5,088 nt of DNA from Armatimonadota bacterium (GTDB taxonomy: Bacteria; Armatimonadota; DTGP01; JAHWJO01): assembly GCA_019348365.1 (NCBI GenBank), contig JAHWJO010000379.1, forward strand, positions 1 to 5,088, in the 5' to 3' direction. Positions within the stretch are counted from its first letter, which is position 1. Each line of letters begins with the position of its first letter. The translations under genes were made by a program, and so were the position numbers. Shown here one piece after another: positions 4,853 to 5,088 of the stretch. The notes below the pieces were generated by a model. That model ran no database searches and was not told the DNA's origin. It saw only the letters and a program-made list of their open reading frames with translations.

Positions 4853-5088
4853 ATGGGCAGAAAGGAAAGCCGTTTGTCGTCCCTCCTTCCCTCCTCCTTC
4901 GGGATCGTCCACTCCCCTCCCCCGTCGTACGGAATAGTCCGGTTTCTGGGGAGCATGGCCGCTATCGGCCTGGCGGGGCTTATCCCCGCAGCGGCGGCGC
5001 AGACGGGGGCGGACTGGCCCTCGGTGGCGGGCGATCCGGGCGGGTCGCGCTACTCCACCCTCCGGCAAAACCATCGCGGGAACGTCCG
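4853..5088 (+). CDS. PQQ-dependent (quinoprotein) dehydrogenase, N-terminal fragment
   Basis: The frame is open to the window edge and gives 78 residues. A hydrophobic segment at about 29-49, ending in PAAAAQTG, reads as an export signal with cleavage near residue 49. The mature protein then begins DWPSVAGDPGGSRYSTLRQNHRGNV (54-78). This is the signature opening of PQQ-type eight-bladed beta-propeller dehydrogenases: W-x-x-x-x-G-D-x-G-x-x-R-Y-S-x-L followed by an N-x-x-N-V stretch. Such enzymes oxidise alcohols or sugars in the periplasm and pass electrons to the respiratory chain; the substrate cannot be told from this part. The start is uncertain. The ATG at 4853 has only a weak ribosome binding site, while TTG at 4874 (codon 8) has AAAGGA (4861-4866) seven bases upstream and would give a shorter leader. 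The catalytic and PQQ-binding residues lie beyond the window. Confidence 0.8.
   Translation, partial: MGRKESRLSSLLPSSFGIVHSPPPSYGIVRFLGSMAAIGLAGLIPAAAAQTGADWPSVAGDPGGSRYSTLRQNHRGNV

Overview
The window is about 5.1 kb of GC-rich bacterial DNA. It holds five protein-coding genes, the last cut off by the right edge. I found no rRNA, tRNA, CRISPR array, transposase or phage gene. The gene set (a DUF1080/3-keto-disaccharide-hydrolase-type secreted protein, a PQQ-enzyme N-terminus, a secreted PHP-domain hydrolase and an anti-sigma-factor antagonist) and a dispersed-type C/G-rich palindrome fit an environmental bacterium of the Acidobacteriota, Armatimonadota, Planctomycetota or Nitrospirota kind. 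That placement is a guess from gene families; nothing in the window fixes the phylum.

Layout. Positions 61-768 (minus) encode a four-helix integral membrane protein of unknown function. It is divergent from a small STAS-domain anti-sigma-factor antagonist at 1049-1405 (plus). The 280-bp gap between them is the best regulatory region in the window. It has a perfect tandem 10-bp repeat directly upstream of an extended -10 box, a possible opposing promoter through the same repeat, an 8-C run, and a sequence resembling a general-stress (SigB-type) promoter just before the STAS gene. Positions 1483-2697 (minus), convergent with the STAS gene, encode an exported PHP-domain metal-dependent hydrolase of the CehA/McbA type. 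A 230-bp divergent gap with two small inverted repeats separates it from the exported DUF1080 protein at 2928-3848 (plus). An O-methyltransferase of the catechol/caffeoyl-CoA family follows at 3975-4640 (plus). The next gap holds a REP-like hairpin with 10-bp perfect arms and a 14-bp perfect palindrome. Then comes the start of an exported PQQ-type beta-propeller dehydrogenase (4853 to the window edge).

How they may work together. Three of the five products carry export signals and are predicted to act outside the cytoplasm on small organic substrates: phosphoester or ester hydrolysis, 3-keto-glycoside cleavage and PQQ-linked oxidation. The 3-keto-glycoside-hydrolase-type gene and the PQQ dehydrogenase lie on the same strand about 1 kb apart, which could reflect a shared role in periplasmic sugar or glycoside oxidation. 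This is inference: each gene has its own gap and there is no tight operon. The window is mostly ordinary chromosomal sequence, and I see no clearly new multi-gene system. The most checkable novelties are in the 769-1048 regulatory region and the 4694-4770 palindrome cluster.
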